Below, piece by piece: positions 25,357 through 32,905 of a DNA stretch of 64,000 nt. The DNA is taken from NCBI RefSeq assembly GCF_039537585.1, contig NZ_BAABAU010000004.1, positions 310,001 to 374,000 on the forward strand, given 5' to 3'. The stretch is from Frondihabitans peucedani (lineage in GTDB: Bacteria; Actinomycetota; Actinomycetes; Actinomycetales; Microbacteriaceae). How positions within the stretch are numbered: the stretch's first letter is position 1; the number at the start of each line of letters is the position of its first letter. The notes under the pieces were generated by a model, which was not told the DNA's origin, made no database searches, and saw only the letters and a list, made by a program, of their open reading frames with translations. Made by a program: the position numbers and the translations under genes.

Positions 25357-26322
25357 CTAGTGGGCGGTCTTGAGGAAGTCCGCGAGGGTGTCCGGCGTGA
25401 CCGTGACGACGCCGGTGTCGACGTTGAAGCCCTTCTTGAGCGACGACTTCTTGTTGTTCATGTCGTTCAGGATCTTGAGGGCCTGGCCGGTCATGCCGTA
25501 GGGCTTCTGCGAGATGAGAGCCGACACGCATCCGCCCTTCATCCCCGCGATGCCCTGGGGGACGACGTCGAACCCGACCGACTTGACCGACGAGCACTTG
25601 TCGCCCGACTTGAGAGCGCCAGCGATGCCCGGCAGGTCCGAGCCACCGATCCCGACGAAGCCGACGAGGTCGGGGTGCGCCTGCAGGATCGTCTCGGCCG
25701 ACGACTGGGCCGTGGCGATCGACTCGTTCGAGACCTCCGTGGCGACGATCTTCATGTCGGGGTGCTTGGCGATGGCCTTCTTGACGCCCTCGAGCCGCTG
25801 GTTGAGGTTGACCGCGCTGAGGCTGCCGATGACGATCGCGACGGAACCCTTGTTACCGACCGACTTTGCCAAGGCCTCGCCGGCCTGCTCACCTGCGGCG
25901 ACGTTGTCCGTGCCGATGTAGCCGAGGACCTCGCTTTTCGGCACCGGGCCGTCCCAGGCGATCACCGGTATGCCGGCGGCGCGGGCGGCTGCGATGTCGC
26001 TCGTGACGCTGGCGGGATCGTTGGGAGAGATCGCGATCCCCGCGGGGTGCGTCGCCAGGACCGAGTCGAAGATGGCGACCTGGGCGGCCGCGTCGTCGTT
26101 CTCGGGGCCGAGGAACTTGGCGGTCACGCCGAGTTTCTTGGCTTCCGCCTCCATGCCCTTGCGGGCATCAACCCAGTAGGGGTTGTTGAGCGACTTCGGA
26201 AGGAAGACGTAGACGGGCTTGGCGCCCGACCCGCCTGCCTGCGGACCTCCGCCGGCGCTGCAGCCGGTCAACGCGATCAGGGCGACGGACACCGTGACGG
26301 CGGCCAGAGTGATCTTGCGCAT
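25357..26322 (-). CDS. sugar-binding lipoprotein of RbsB-like ABC transporter
   Basis: A 321-aa binding protein. The signal ends in a lipobox LTGC (Cys21), so it is lipid-anchored outside the membrane. The mature part has the RbsB fold: SLNNPYWVDARKGMEAEAK at the start, ISPNDPASV, IGTDNVAAG and GFVGIGGSD. The ligand is not determined; proteins of this type bind pentoses, hexoses, tetritols and related compounds. AGGAG precedes the ATG. It is followed by a strong hairpin and the ATPase gene, and preceded by 79 bases after the kinase gene start region. Confidence 0.9.
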   Translation of the reverse strand: MRKITLAAVTVSVALIALTGCSAGGGPQAGGSGAKPVYVFLPKSLNNPYWVDARKGMEAEAKKLGVTAKFLGPENDDAAAQVAIFDSVLATHPAGIAISPNDPASVTSDIAAARAAGIPVIAWDGPVPKSEVLGYIGTDNVAAGEQAGEALAKSVGNKGSVAIVIGSLSAVNLNQRLEGVKKAIAKHPDMKIVATEVSNESIATAQSSAETILQAHPDLVGFVGIGGSDLPGIAGALKSGDKCSSVKSVGFDVVPQGIAGMKGGCVSALISQKPYGMTGQALKILNDMNNKKSSLKKGFNVDTGVVTVTPDTLADFLKTAH

Positions 26323-26401
26323 TGTTACTCCTTTGTAAGCGTGCTGATTTCAGGGGTGGACCCGCGGGCGGGTCCGGTGGTGGTGGGGATGGTGCTGTGC
26401 G

Positions 26402-27865
26402 TTAGGCGCCCGGCGTCGCAGGACGCCGAAGCACCGTGACGGCCTCCGAGAGAGAGGCCTCGTCGCCGACGTTTCCGGCGAAGACGATGTAGGGAAGACC
26501 GACCAGAAAGTCCTGGTCGTCGCTGCGGTTGAGCCAGACGGAGACGATCCCGTCGAACAGCTGGCCGGCGACGAGCGCCCGGCGGATGCCGAGACCCTCG
26601 GTCGCCGTGTCGCTCGAGGTGATTCCTCCCTTGGCGAGGACCCAGCGAACGGGCGAGGTGGCGACGGCGGCTCGGGTCAGGCTCACGAGGGCACTCGAAA
26701 CGGTCTGCGCGATCACGAGGCTGTCGTGGCCGCTCGCCGCGACGATCTGCTCCCGGCTGGTGACGAGGAGCACTTCGCCGTCGCGGAGCCCGTCGGCGAT
26801 GCGACTCTCGCACGAGGCGAGCTCGTCCTCGGCCGTGACGGGGTCCAGCAGGCGCGGCACGGAGGCCTCGACGACGGCGAGGTCGGGGGCGTCGGCGCGG
26901 AGCCGAGCGACCTGGCGCGTCGTGAGTTCGACGTGCGATCCGACCACGACGAGGCCGTGACCGGGGCGGTCGCCCTGAGGGAAGATCTCGTCGACACCCA
27001 GCGGCCGGCGCGGTTCGATCCCGAGGCGAGAGGCCACGAACGACGGGCCGGTCCGGCAGAGCACACGCGCGCCCGCCTCCTGAGCGCTGAGGAGACCCAG
27101 AGCGACGATGTCGAGGTCGCTGGCGTCGAGGGCGTTGACGACGACGGGCACGGCGCCGGAGCATCCGAGCAGGATGTCGCGGACGCGCTCCGGACCGCCT
27201 TCCCGGATGTCCTCGAGGCCGATGCTCACCACGCTCGACGCCGGGATCCCCCCGCGAGTCCGCTCCTCGACGTAGTCGCGGATGTCGGAGCTCTCGAAGC
27301 CGAACGTGGCGTCGCGGGCGTAGCTCGTCTCCGCTACCGGCACGAGGGCGTCGCCCTCCTGCACGTAGTGGACGTCGCCCGCGGTCACGCGGCCGGCGGC
27401 GATGTAGGCGGGGGCCAGCAGCAGGGCGTCGTAGGGACGACCGGCCGCGGCGGCCCGCTCGATGAGGACGTCGGTCTCGAGGGGATAGTGGCCACGCAGC
27501 GTCGAGTCGCTCCGCGCGATCAGGGAGTAGTCCTGTCCCGTCTGCGCGGCGACCTCCGAGAGAGCAGACTCGACGGCCAGCACGGTGTCTCGTGCCTCGT
27601 CGTCGTTCAGACCCCGGGTATTCGTGAGGATGAAGAAGCCGTCGGCCGGCTGGGCGAAGGCCCACTCGAGATCGGCGCGCGACCAGCGGGTCAGGACGGG
27701 AACCCCGTGCACGGACTGGCTGCCGGTCGGATCGTCGTCGAGGACCACGACTCGGGAGTGCGACGACGCGTTGGCGGAGCGGATCCGCGAGCGCGCGTCG
27801 GGGAGGACGAGCTGCTCGGGCCAGACGGCACGGAGCTCGCTCGGCGAGGTCGGAAGGACTGTCAC
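26402..27865 (-). CDS. four-carbon acid sugar kinase family protein (DUF1537)
   Basis: A 487-aa protein of the former DUF1537 family. N-terminal domain: LDDDPTGSQ (about 42), the metal and substrate site, and RSDSTLRGHYP. C-terminal domain: VLAKGGITSSDTA, the nucleotide-binding part. Family enzymes phosphorylate four-carbon acid sugars such as 3-oxo-threonate or erythronate derivatives with ATP. GTG start, no ribosome site, 7 bases after the racemase-like stop, so coupled translation is likely. Usual partners are an LtnD dehydrogenase (present at 28653) and an adducin-type aldolase (absent here). Confidence 0.88.
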   Translation of the reverse strand: MTVLPTSPSELRAVWPEQLVLPDARSRIRSANASSHSRVVVLDDDPTGSQSVHGVPVLTRWSRADLEWAFAQPADGFFILTNTRGLNDDEARDTVLAVESALSEVAAQTGQDYSLIARSDSTLRGHYPLETDVLIERAAAAGRPYDALLLAPAYIAAGRVTAGDVHYVQEGDALVPVAETSYARDATFGFESSDIRDYVEERTRGGIPASSVVSIGLEDIREGGPERVRDILLGCSGAVPVVVNALDASDLDIVALGLLSAQEAGARVLCRTGPSFVASRLGIEPRRPLGVDEIFPQGDRPGHGLVVVGSHVELTTRQVARLRADAPDLAVVEASVPRLLDPVTAEDELASCESRIADGLRDGEVLLVTSREQIVAASGHDSLVIAQTVSSALVSLTRAAVATSPVRWVLAKGGITSSDTATEGLGIRRALVAGQLFDGIVSVWLNRSDDQDFLVGLPYIVFAGNVGDEASLSEAVTVLRRPATPGA

Positions 27866-27872
27866 GGGAGGT

Positions 27873-28550
27873 CTACTTCGCGAGTTCGGAGACGCGCTCG
27901 GCCAGGAACTCGACGCCCATTCGCGGGCTCGACAGGACGACGAGGCCTGTGCGCTCCGAGAGAACGTCGGCGAGCCGGTTCATGGACGCCTGCGCGAGGA
28001 CGATGATGTCGACCTCACCGGCCAGGGCGACGGCCTGCTCGATGACGAGAGCGTCGTGCTTCTCGCGGTCTCCGCCCATCAGGACATCGAAGGCACCGGC
28101 GGCGAGGCGCTGCTCGATGCTCACCTCACGCCCGAGCTCGAGGGCCTTGGCTGCGATGAGGTCGGAGGTGGGGCCGAGGGTCGTTGGCACGGTGGCGAGG
28201 ACGCCGATCCTGCTGCCCTCAGTCGCTGCGCGAATGGCCATAGCCTCATCGATCTTGATCACAGGGATATCCACAGCTCGAGCCGCCGCGTCAAGGGTCG
28301 GACCAAGCGACGAGCAAGCGGAGAAGATGATGTCCGCGCCAGCGGCCTCGGCGGCCTGGGCGAGGTGAACCATGCGGTCTTCGCTTTTCTGCGAGATGCC
28401 CTGCTCTCGAACCACGGTCGCCAGTACGTCAGAATCAACGAAGTGGAGCACCTCAGCGTCGGGCATCATCTCGGCGATGAGATCGTTGATGACCGGCTCC
28501 ACCGACACGAACACGAAGCTGGTGTGCAAGATGGCGACCTTTTGAGCCAT
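27873..28550 (-). CDS. Asp/Glu racemase superfamily protein
   Basis: A 225-aa protein of the aspartate/glutamate/hydantoin racemase fold. The first catalytic Cys is in FSACSSLGPT (about 79-88). The position of the second Cys reads LAQASMNRL, with Ala, so a two-Cys racemase mechanism is unlikely; a one-base isomerase or decarboxylase-like reaction is possible. ATG 28550 with GGAG is chosen. It sits between the LtnD-like dehydrogenase and the DUF1537 kinase, where other acid-sugar operons carry an isomerase, so it may isomerise or epimerise the oxidised intermediate (inference). Confidence 0.75.
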   Translation of the reverse strand: MAQKVAILHTSFVFVSVEPVINDLIAEMMPDAEVLHFVDSDVLATVVREQGISQKSEDRMVHLAQAAEAAGADIIFSACSSLGPTLDAAARAVDIPVIKIDEAMAIRAATEGSRIGVLATVPTTLGPTSDLIAAKALELGREVSIEQRLAAGAFDVLMGGDREKHDALVIEQAVALAGEVDIIVLAQASMNRLADVLSERTGLVVLSSPRMGVEFLAERVSELAK

Positions 28551-28652
28551 GAGACTCTCCTTTGAGGTATGACGGCAAACGTAAGACAACTGATGATTGA
28601 CCTTCAAGGAGGCCCTTGTCAAGTCCGTCGACGAATCAGCCCCGGGTAAAGA

Positions 28653-29564
28653 TCAATCCGCATTGAGCTTCGGTGCGATCGCTCTGATCACGGCTGAATC
28701 GTCTTCAGCAGAGAGACCTTGGGCTTTGGCAAGCAGAAAAAGTTGTTCAGCCGCTGCAGAGACGGGCGCGGCAAGTCCGAGAGACCGGGTCGCTGTACCG
28801 ACAATCCCCAGATCTTTGACGAAGATATCTAGGCGACTCATGACTTCCGGAGGGTTTGCGTCGTAGGCAGCCAGCATGCGTGGCCCCCGGTTCGATAGCA
28901 TGAACGACCCGGCGGCCCCCAGTTCCAGGGCTTCAAGCGCTGCCTCACGCTTCAGTCCCAATGCATCTGCCAGCGCAAGAGCTTCCGCGGCAGCTGCAAT
29001 GTGAACTCCGCAGAGGAGCTGATTGACCGTCTTCAATGCCTGGCCGTCCCCCGGACGGTCTCCCACGATGGTCAACGTTGACGAGAGCGAATCAAGGACG
29101 GATCTTGCCAGTCCGATCGACTGAGGCGTGCCGCCCACCAGGATGAGCAAGTCACCTTCTGCGGCTCGGACAGCGCCTCCAGAGAGAGGAGCGTCTACAA
29201 ACGAAATACCGAGGTGGTCCAGTCGCATTGCTGTCTCCGGAATTGCAGCCATCCCGACGGTGCTTGTGAGAACGACCACCGCTTCGGAGGTCAGCACGTC
29301 AACCACCCCGACAGGCCCGAAAAGAACATCGATCAGTTGCTGCTCGTTGCGGACGGCTATCAGCACGACATCAGCCTCCGCCGCAGCGAGTCGAGCGGAC
29401 TCATGCACACTCACACCCTCCCTTGCCGCGAGTAGGCGTCTGCTCTCGTTCACGTCGAAACCGTGGACGTCAAAGGACTGTCCGAGGCGGGTAGCCATGG
29501 GAAGTCCCATGGCCCCCAGTCCCAGAACAGAAACGCGAGTTGTGTCGCGGGAATGGCTAGTCAT
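28653..29564 (-). CDS. LtnD-like NAD-dependent 3-hydroxyacid/acid-sugar dehydrogenase
   Basis: A 303-aa beta-hydroxyacid dehydrogenase. GLGAMGLPMA binds the nucleotide, DAPLSGGAVRAAEG is the substrate motif, and KTVNQLLCG contains the catalytic Lys. Closest in pattern to L-threonate dehydrogenase (LtnD) and related four-carbon acid-sugar enzymes that pair with DUF1537 kinases. ATG 29564 has GGAG 9 bases before it. First gene of the eight-gene operon; an 18-bp palindrome lies 17 bases upstream of its start, between it and the divergent GntR regulator. Confidence 0.87.
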   Translation of the reverse strand: MTSHSRDTTRVSVLGLGAMGLPMATRLGQSFDVHGFDVNESRRLLAAREGVSVHESARLAAAEADVVLIAVRNEQQLIDVLFGPVGVVDVLTSEAVVVLTSTVGMAAIPETAMRLDHLGISFVDAPLSGGAVRAAEGDLLILVGGTPQSIGLARSVLDSLSSTLTIVGDRPGDGQALKTVNQLLCGVHIAAAAEALALADALGLKREAALEALELGAAGSFMLSNRGPRMLAAYDANPPEVMSRLDIFVKDLGIVGTATRSLGLAAPVSAAAEQLFLLAKAQGLSAEDDSAVIRAIAPKLNAD

Positions 29565-29581
29565 CGAGCAGTCTCCAGAAT

Positions 29582-29599
29582 TTGTCAGATGTCGGACAA
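29582..29599. promoter_or_regulatory. palindromic GntR/FadR-type operator
   Basis: TTGTCAGATGTCGGACAA is an inverted repeat (TTGTC-N-GA-NN-TC-N-GACAA, 14 of 18 positions symmetric). It lies in the divergent gap between the dehydrogenase and GntR genes, so close to the dehydrogenase start that binding would block its transcription. FadR-group regulators often bind TTGTC/GACAA-like or TGGT/ACCA-like palindromes. Confidence 0.65.
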
Positions 29600-29678
29600 G
29601 TGGCATCGTATCTTTCGCTCGCGCTCCCGGGAATGACCCCTAATATTGAACTAGAAGTCTTTCAACCAAGGGATCGTC

Positions 29679-30392
29679 ATGAGCCGTCAATCATTGGTCG
29701 CGATGGTCTCGGATGATCTTCTGGCGCGAATCACGTCGGGAGAATTCCCTCCCGAGTCGACGCTGCCTGGCGAGCAAGATCTGGTCGCTCAACACGACGT
29801 CAGCCGAGTCACAGTTCGTGAAGCCGTAAAGACTCTCGAGGCACTCGGAGTTGCCCGCGTCGAACGCGGTCGAGGTACCTTTGTGAATCCGCTCAATCGC
29901 TGGACTTCCTTGGAAGCAGTGCTAAGGGCAACATCCACGGAGCACGATGATGGGGCGGCTGCCGTCCAACTCATTGAACTGCGAAAAATGCTTGAGGTCG
30001 GTTCGGCAGCACTTGCGGCCGCCCGAATCTCCAGTGACGAGACCGAACAGCTCTCATACGACATCGTCCGTATGCGCCAAGCACATCTGGGTAACGACGT
30101 CAGCCTGTTCGTCGAGGCGGATCTCCATTTTCACCGGGTCATTTTGCAGGCCTCAGGAAATGTGTTCGTCTCCGTCCTCCTTGAGCCGCTCTCCCGGATC
30201 CTCGCTGCCCGCCGCGAACAAACATCCCGGCTCCCCGAAATTCAAGAGCACGCCATTCACCACCACACTCTCATTTTGGCAGCCCTCAGATCAGGCGACC
30301 CTGAAGCATCCCGAGTCGCGATGGACAACCACATGGCGCAAACATTGGATGACCTCCGGGCGTTGGTCCTCAGCGAATCGGAAAACTCCTGA
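29679..30392 (+). CDS. GntR family (FadR/FCD group) transcriptional regulator
   Basis: A 237-aa regulator. The winged helix-turn-helix is in residues about 10-75 (LPGEQDLVAQHDVSRVTVREAVKTLEALG, then RGRGTFV). The C-terminal FCD domain carries metal-binding His residues in FHRVI and HHHTLI. It is divergent from the acid-sugar operon and faces the aldolase gene, so it most likely represses both the operon and itself in the absence of a pathway acid. GGGATC-type weak ribosome site before the ATG. Confidence 0.9.
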   Translation: MSRQSLVAMVSDDLLARITSGEFPPESTLPGEQDLVAQHDVSRVTVREAVKTLEALGVARVERGRGTFVNPLNRWTSLEAVLRATSTEHDDGAAAVQLIELRKMLEVGSAALAAARISSDETEQLSYDIVRMRQAHLGNDVSLFVEADLHFHRVILQASGNVFVSVLLEPLSRILAARREQTSRLPEIQEHAIHHHTLILAALRSGDPEASRVAMDNHMAQTLDDLRALVLSESENS

Positions 30393-30504
30393 ATATCTGA
30401 GCTGCTAGCGCCCCATTCGCGCTAGCCCTGTGCCGGCGACGCGTGTATCGAAAGGACGCAGTCTGGATGGGCGCCGGCCAGTTGAAGGCGTTTACGAGTG
30501 GTTG

Positions 30505-31347
30505 TCACCTTCCGGCAAGTTTCTCCAGCGTCGAGAGGGTGAACTGTCGGACGGCCTCTCGACACGCGCGTTCGTACGCCAGCATGTCGTCGCCAGTCGC
30601 TCTCGACGCACTCAGCTGCGCCTCCACGGCATCAAAGATGGCTGCACGCAACTCGGTATTGAAATTGATTTTTCCCAGCCCGGCAGCTGGGGCACGCCGC
30701 AAGTCCTCATCCGGCAACCCAGATGCTCCGTGAAGGGACAACGGCACGGGGCTCGCTGCTCGGACATCGGAGATGAGCGGCCAATCCAACTTCGGCACGC
30801 CCGCGTAGCTGCCATGAACGTTTCCCACCGAGGTGGCCAACAGTTGTGCGTGCGACGACGCTACGAACTCGGCGACCAAGAGCGAATCCGTTTTGCCAGA
30901 GGCCTCGACTGCCAGCGAACGGTCCTCGTCGCCGGCGATGCTTCCCAACTCCGCCTCCACGACGACGCCGAGCGCATCCGTCGCCGACCGCACGTGGCGC
31001 ACAAAGGCCACATTGTCTGCAAAGGGCGCCGCCGAGGCATCTGCAAGAACCGAATCTGCGCCCGCAGCCACCGCGGAGAGGATGAGGTCAAGGTTTGGAG
31101 CGTGGTCCAACTGCACAGCCACGGGGACCACCGCGGCATCTGCTAAAGCCCGAACCGCTGCGACAAGCCGCAACCCCTCCTTCATCGAAGCTGTCTTTGG
31201 CGTGATGAGAATAATCACGCCCTGACCAACCTCTTCGGCGGCCGATACGACCGCGAGAGCGGTCGTGAAGTCGTAGCAGGTGAAGGCTGGTACAGCCGCC
31301 CCCTCGGCCAGGCGCGAAGCTACAAGGTCGTCGAGTCTGATCCGCAT
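30505..31347 (-). CDS. class II fructose-bisphosphate aldolase family protein
   Basis: A 280-aa Zn-dependent class II aldolase (FbaA/KbaY/GatY type). Zinc ligands: the His of QLDHAPNL, the His of GNVHGSY and the His of SLHGASGL; also EAELGSI and GKINFNTELR, the phosphate/DHAP-binding end. ATG 31347 with GAGAGA is chosen. It is convergent with the GntR gene, separate from the operon, with an IS element 198 bases upstream. It probably cleaves or forms a C-C bond in a phosphorylated intermediate of the neighbouring pathway to yield DHAP, taking the place of the adducin-type aldolase seen in known DUF1537 pathways (inference). Confidence 0.88.
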   Translation of the reverse strand: MRIRLDDLVASRLAEGAAVPAFTCYDFTTALAVVSAAEEVGQGVIILITPKTASMKEGLRLVAAVRALADAAVVPVAVQLDHAPNLDLILSAVAAGADSVLADASAAPFADNVAFVRHVRSATDALGVVVEAELGSIAGDEDRSLAVEASGKTDSLLVAEFVASSHAQLLATSVGNVHGSYAGVPKLDWPLISDVRAASPVPLSLHGASGLPDEDLRRAPAAGLGKINFNTELRAAIFDAVEAQLSASRATGDDMLAYERACREAVRQFTLSTLEKLAGR

Positions 31348-31545
31348 TGCTCTCTCACTTAATAGTTGGCGATCCGCAAACCAAGTAATTGCGTGGGCGA
31401 CGCCCACTCCGGAACCTCACACGGCCCAGTCAGTGGAGACAGATCATCCATGCTGGCTGGCATCGGTCCCACACTGTCCCTATGCAAGCAGACACAGGTC
31501 AAGAGCATCGCACTTTCTGAGGCTTCGCAATGACAGTGAAGCGAG

Positions 31546-31572
31546 GGACTGCTGAGGGTTCGGTTGACTCCG
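31546..31572 (+). repeat. IS left terminal inverted repeat
   Basis: Begins GGACTGCTGAGGGTT and pairs with the right end over 27 bases with three mismatches. Confidence 0.9.
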
Positions 31573-31612
31573 ATCGGTAGGAGCATGTGCTCCTGCTGGA
31601 AGGATGTTCATC

Positions 31613-31915
31613 ATGGTGAAGGCCTATCCACCGGAGTTCCGGCGTGACGTGATCGCGGTCGCCCGCCGAGGCGAGGCGTCGCATCGACAAGTCGCGAAAG
31701 ACTTCGGGATCTCCGAGACATGTCTGCAACGGTGGCTTCGAGTAGCCGACCGCGACGAGGGACTCGATCTGGCGTCAGCGTCGACCGCAGCTGCAAAGGC
31801 GGCTGAGCAAGCGGCCCTGAAAGAGGCGCAGAAAAGGATCCGGCTGCTCGAGCAGGAGAACGAGATTCTCCGCCGGGCGGCCGCGTATTTCGCTCAGTCC
31901 CAGCTCCCAAAATGA
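31613..31915 (+). CDS. IS3-family transposase OrfA
   Basis: A 100-aa protein with the HTH of IS3 OrfA (YPPEFRRDVIAVARRG... QVAKDFGISETCLQRWL) and a C-terminal leucine-zipper-like helix (RIRLLEQENEILRRAAAYF) for multimer formation. ATG 31613 is preferred over an ATG three codons earlier. The stop TGA overlaps the ATG of orfB as ATGA, and the slippery heptamer sits just before it. Confidence 0.9.
   Translation: MVKAYPPEFRRDVIAVARRGEASHRQVAKDFGISETCLQRWLRVADRDEGLDLASASTAAAKAAEQAALKEAQKRIRLLEQENEILRRAAAYFAQSQLPK
31906..31912 (+). promoter_or_regulatory. -1 ribosomal frameshift heptamer C CCA AAA
   Basis: C-CCA-AAA fits the X-XXY-YYZ rule in the orfA frame, immediately before the orfA stop. It would move ribosomes into the frame of the orfB ATG (31912), as in other IS3 elements. 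Confidence 0.6.
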
Positions 31916-32782
31916 GTTACCCGCAGGTCCCCTGACCTTGCCGCTGACGGGGTCCCCGTCACGGTGGCCTGCCGGGTGCTCGGCTTCTCGAAGCAGGCGT
32001 TCTATCGGTGGAGGAGCAACCCGGTCAGCCAGCGCGACTGGGACGACGCCCACCTCACGAACGCGGCTCTCGACGCTCATGAGGACGACCCGACGTTTGG
32101 GTATCGGTTCATCGCCGATGAGTTGAAGGCCGCCAGCCATCGGACATCGGAGCGACGTGTCTGGCGGTTGTGCTCCCAGCAGCGGCTCTGGTCGCTGCAC
32201 TCGAAGAAGCGGGGCCTGAACCGCAAAGCCGGCCCACCGGTGCACGACGACAGGGTCAAACGGGAGTTCACGGCACCGGACGTGGACCGGCTCTGGCTCA
32301 CGGACATCACCGAGCACGAGACGGCCGAGGGCAAGCTCTACCTGTGCGCTGTGAAAGACGCCTGCTCCCGTCGGATCGTGGGTTACTCGATTGACCACCG
32401 GATGAAAGCGTCCCTCGCTGTCAACGCGCTTCGGATGGCTGTCGACCGCCGGAGCCCGGCCGGCACCGTGGTTCACTCCGACCGGGGCAGCCAGTTCCGG
32501 TCCAAGAAATACGTCCGCGCTTTCAGCGAGGCGGGCCTGCTCGGCTCGATGGGAAGGGTCGGTGCGTGCGCCGATAACGCTGCAATGGAATCGTTCTTCG
32601 CGCTCCTGCAGAAGAACGTTTTGAACCGGCGGAAATGGGCCACAAGACAGCAGCTGCGGCTGGCGATCATCACCTGGATCGAGGCCAGCTATCACCGGAA
32701 ACGACGCCAACGCGGCCTCGGGAAGCTGGCACCGGTCGAGTACGAAGCAATAATCAACCCACAGACCGCAAGCGCGGCCTAG
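31912..32782 (+). pseudogene. IS3-family transposase OrfB, disrupted by a one-base insertion
   Basis: The ATG at 31912 opens MSYPQVP and then meets TGA at 31933. The rest of OrfB, starting PDLAADGVPVTV..., runs in the other frame to 32782. Removing one C from the CCCC run at 31929-31932 joins them into a normal IS3 OrfB. The catalytic domain is otherwise intact with the DDE residues: Asp in LTDITEH, Asp in HSDRGSQF and Glu in AMESFFALL. So it looks like a recently broken transposase, or the extra base is a sequencing error. A second-frame start at GTG 31961 or ATG 31964-type context could give a shortened protein lacking the N-terminus. Confidence 0.75.
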
Positions 32783-32786
32783 GAAA

Positions 32787-32813
32787 CCGAGTCAACTAAA
32801 CCCTCAGCAGTCC
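32787..32813 (-). repeat. IS right terminal inverted repeat
   Basis: Read on the minus strand it begins GGACTGCTGAGGGTT like the left end. Confidence 0.9.
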
Positions 32814-32905
32814 TACCCGACATTCGCATTCTCAAGATGGATCTGGGATCACGCCTGAGAGGCGGTCTCATCTAGCTTGCGAAGTGACACGCCGACCGGG
32901 CGCCG

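Larger units (their letters stand above)
31546..32813 (+). mobile_element. IS3-family insertion sequence (1268 bp)
   Basis: Bounded by 27-bp terminal inverted repeats (31546-31572 and 32787-32813, three mismatches) and containing orfA, a -1 slippery site and orfB. Length and layout are typical of IS3. No matching 3-5 bp target duplication was found at the ends (left flank GCGAG, right flank TACCC), which may mean an old insertion or recombination between copies. A one-base insertion disrupts orfB. Confidence 0.9.
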
